From Hymenobacter sp. BRD128 (GTDB lineage: Bacteria; Bacteroidota; Bacteroidia; Cytophagales; Hymenobacteraceae), in contig NZ_CP053908.1 of NCBI RefSeq assembly GCF_013256625.1, positions 4,526,001 through 4,590,000 on the forward strand: a stretch of 64,000 nt of DNA, given 5' to 3'. This document shows positions 62,515-64,000 of the stretch, in pieces (position 1 is the first letter of the stretch; every line of letters starts with the position of its first letter). The notes under the pieces are model-generated. The model ran no database searches. It had not been told where the DNA came from and was given only the letters and a program-made list of their open reading frames with translations. A program made the position numbers and the translations under genes.

Positions 62515-63993
62515 ATGCCCAGCCCAGCCCATTACCAGCGTCTACTTGAGTCGCCAGGGCTGCGGCTGCTAAAGCTGGATTTGTCTCCGGTCCTGCTGGC
62601 CTTTTTACAGCAGGAATTTCGAGGCAGCGGAGGCGGTTCGGGTATCCGTCCCCAAGAGCAGTTGGTAGCGCAATTGGTGGAGTTGCTGCAGACCCATGCG
62701 CCCTTCCCCGACCCCGAGGAAGCTTCCGCTGCCGACGAGCAGACTAACGACCTAAGTACCCGGGCTCGCCGTTCCCTCATCAGTTGGACTAACCAGGGCT
62801 TTCTCATTCGCGGCCAAGACGATGCTGGCCAGGAGTGGTATGACCTGACGCCTGCCACCGGCCAAACCCTGCTTTGGCTCGATACCCTCGATAATCCGGC
62901 ATTTGTAGCTACCGAGTCGCGCTTTCTCGACATCGTGCGCAAGCTGCAGGAGCTGGTGCAAAACAGCGCCGCCGACAAAGCCACCCGCCTGGCCGAGCTG
63001 CACCGCCGTCAGGCGCAGCTGGCAGCCGAGATTGCTGCCCTCGAAGCAGCCGACGAGTTGCCCACCTATACCGATAGCCGTATCAACTGGGAGGTGGCTA
63101 GCATCAGCCAATTAGGCAAGACACTACGGGAGGACTTTCGCACAGTGAACGAAAGCTTTCAGGCCCTCATCAAAAACCTCTACGAACGTCAGCTTCAAGG
63201 TACCGGCAGCCGTGGCCAAACGTTGGGTTTCGCACTCGATAGCCGCGAAACCCTCAAGCAACAAGACCAGGGCCGGAGCTTCTACACCTTCTGGGAGTTT
63301 CTGACCGACCCTGTGCAGCAAGACGAGTTGCACACCCTCATCACGGCCACGTACCAGCTCCTGCACGAGCGTAACCTACCCGCCGACGACTTTCTGCTAC
63401 ACCTGCGTGCCGAGTTATTCGACGCTGCGCAACTGGTGCGCGAGGCTAGTCTGGGCCTCACCGAGCGGCTACACCGCCTCATCACCGAGCACGATGCCGG
63501 GCAGCGCCAACGGTCACGGGTGGCCTACCTAGCCATTACGCAGCTGGCCCTGCAAGCCCGTCCTGCACCCCCGGCCGAGCTGCCAGCTCTCACAGTTGCC
63601 TCGCGTTTGCAGCTAGGCCTGCCGCTGTCGAAGGGCCTGCCCGATACCCTGCACGAGCCGCCTGCCCCGCCTGCTACCGTAGCCGCTCCGGCCGTGGCCC
63701 CCATACTGCTGGCCGACGACCTAGCTCAATTGTTTGCCCAACGCACCGTTGACCGTCGCCGTCTGGGTCGCAACATCGCTACCGTACTGGCTGCCCAGGG
63801 TGGCCAAGCTACTCTGCTCGAAGTCGTAGACCGTTACCCTTTGGAGCTGGGCTTGGCTGAGGCATTAGCCTACCTGGCCCTGGCCGCCCGCGAGACTCGC
63901 CACCAGATAGACGCGGCCACTACTGTATTGCTGCCGCTAGGGCTTGGGCATCCCCAGGCCCTGCGGGTGCCCCTTGTTACTTTTTTCGCTTAA
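62515..63993 (+). CDS. jetA: Wadjet system protein JetA (DUF3375)
   Basis: A 492-residue cytoplasmic protein with the DUF3375 features: YQRLLESPGLRLLK at the start, a winged-helix region ending in YDLTPATGQTLLWLDTL (about 115-130), FVATESRFLDIVRKLQEL, a coiled coil (LAELHRRQAQLAAEIAALEA), QGRSFYTFWEFL (about 252), and a C-terminal winged helix. JetA is the MukF-like kleisin of the type I Wadjet complex, an SMC machine that extrudes and cuts plasmid DNA. JetB (MukE-like), JetC (SMC) and JetD (nuclease) normally follow in one operon. Only seven bases remain after the stop, so they must lie beyond the window. Confidence 0.88.
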   Translation: MPSPAHYQRLLESPGLRLLKLDLSPVLLAFLQQEFRGSGGGSGIRPQEQLVAQLVELLQTHAPFPDPEEASAADEQTNDLSTRARRSLISWTNQGFLIRGQDDAGQEWYDLTPATGQTLLWLDTLDNPAFVATESRFLDIVRKLQELVQNSAADKATRLAELHRRQAQLAAEIAALEAADELPTYTDSRINWEVASISQLGKTLREDFRTVNESFQALIKNLYERQLQGTGSRGQTLGFALDSRETLKQQDQGRSFYTFWEFLTDPVQQDELHTLITATYQLLHERNLPADDFLLHLRAELFDAAQLVREASLGLTERLHRLITEHDAGQRQRSRVAYLAITQLALQARPAPPAELPALTVASRLQLGLPLSKGLPDTLHEPPAPPATVAAPAVAPILLADDLAQLFAQRTVDRRRLGRNIATVLAAQGGQATLLEVVDRYPLELGLAEALAYLALAARETRHQIDAATTVLLPLGLGHPQALRVPLVTFFA

Positions 63994-64000
63994 CCTCTGC

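Noticed and set aside
62175..62516. 113-codon frame on the minus strand
   Set aside because: It overlaps the DUF499 remnant on the other strand and shows no family character.
1..64000. CRISPR arrays, tRNA or rRNA genes
   Set aside because: No spaced direct repeats, cloverleaf-like T-arm signatures or rRNA segments were seen in reading both strands; an automated search would be more sensitive for tRNAs.

Overview
The window looks like a chromosome segment of a high-GC Bacteroidota bacterium, most likely Hymenobacter or a close relative in the Cytophagales. The signs are a SusC/SusD pair, type IX secretion (T9SS) proteins with a T9SS-sorted protease, TAnnTTTG-like promoter boxes placed almost on top of start codons, and weak Shine-Dalgarno sequences. 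Unusually for GC-rich DNA, the palindrome GCTAGC is scattered through nearly every gene. Layout, left: an unidentified gene tail and prfB with its programmed +1 frameshift (1-1.3 kb) face a SusC/SusD outer-membrane uptake pair and a decayed second SusD gene (1.4-7.2 kb). Next come protein quality control and secretion: hslU, porQ, lon and a porE-like OmpA/PD40 gene (7.3-14.8 kb). A housekeeping stretch follows (14.8-25.6 kb): a family 9 glycosyltransferase, a PolX-type PHP protein, rnhB, a CZB-kinase-receiver signalling operon, gcvT and comB. Two copies of a roughly 100-bp palindromic repeat lie here. Layout, middle: 25.6-36.7 kb holds an AraC regulator with two aldo/keto reductases, a metallo-beta-lactamase/rhodanese sulfur enzyme, two small helical exported proteins, a LysR-YeiH pair and an amino-acid permease. 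A ricin-lectin/PD40/OmpA fusion follows (36.8-38.9 kb). The stretch 39.3-46.2 kb, read on the minus strand, is the most system-like region: a compact cluster of speD, DUF4178, a small membrane protein, DUF350, a membrane-anchored spermidine synthase and a probable Tat-exported FAD oxidase. It looks like a membrane polyamine module. Layout, right: a T9SS-sorted M4 metalloprotease, an AI-2E/PerM transporter and small proteins (46.4-53.4 kb) are followed by carbohydrate genes: a SusB-type GH97, a remnant of mannonate dehydratase and a GH2 beta-glucuronidase. After fhs and a lysophospholipase-like hydrolase, the window ends in a defence island. There an IS3 element sits between fragments of two different genes (a DUF1156 methyltransferase and the C-terminus of a DUF499 ATPase), followed by an intact jetA of a type I Wadjet anti-plasmid system whose partners must lie beyond the edge. 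Data-quality note: six otherwise intact genes (12672, 14771, 18757, 21065, 39303 and 42465) each carry one apparent frameshift, and all six would be repaired by adding one G or C to a G/C run. These look like base-calling errors rather than true pseudogenes. The prfB shift is genuine, and the SusD, uxuA, DUF1156, DUF499 and kinase fragments look like real decay.
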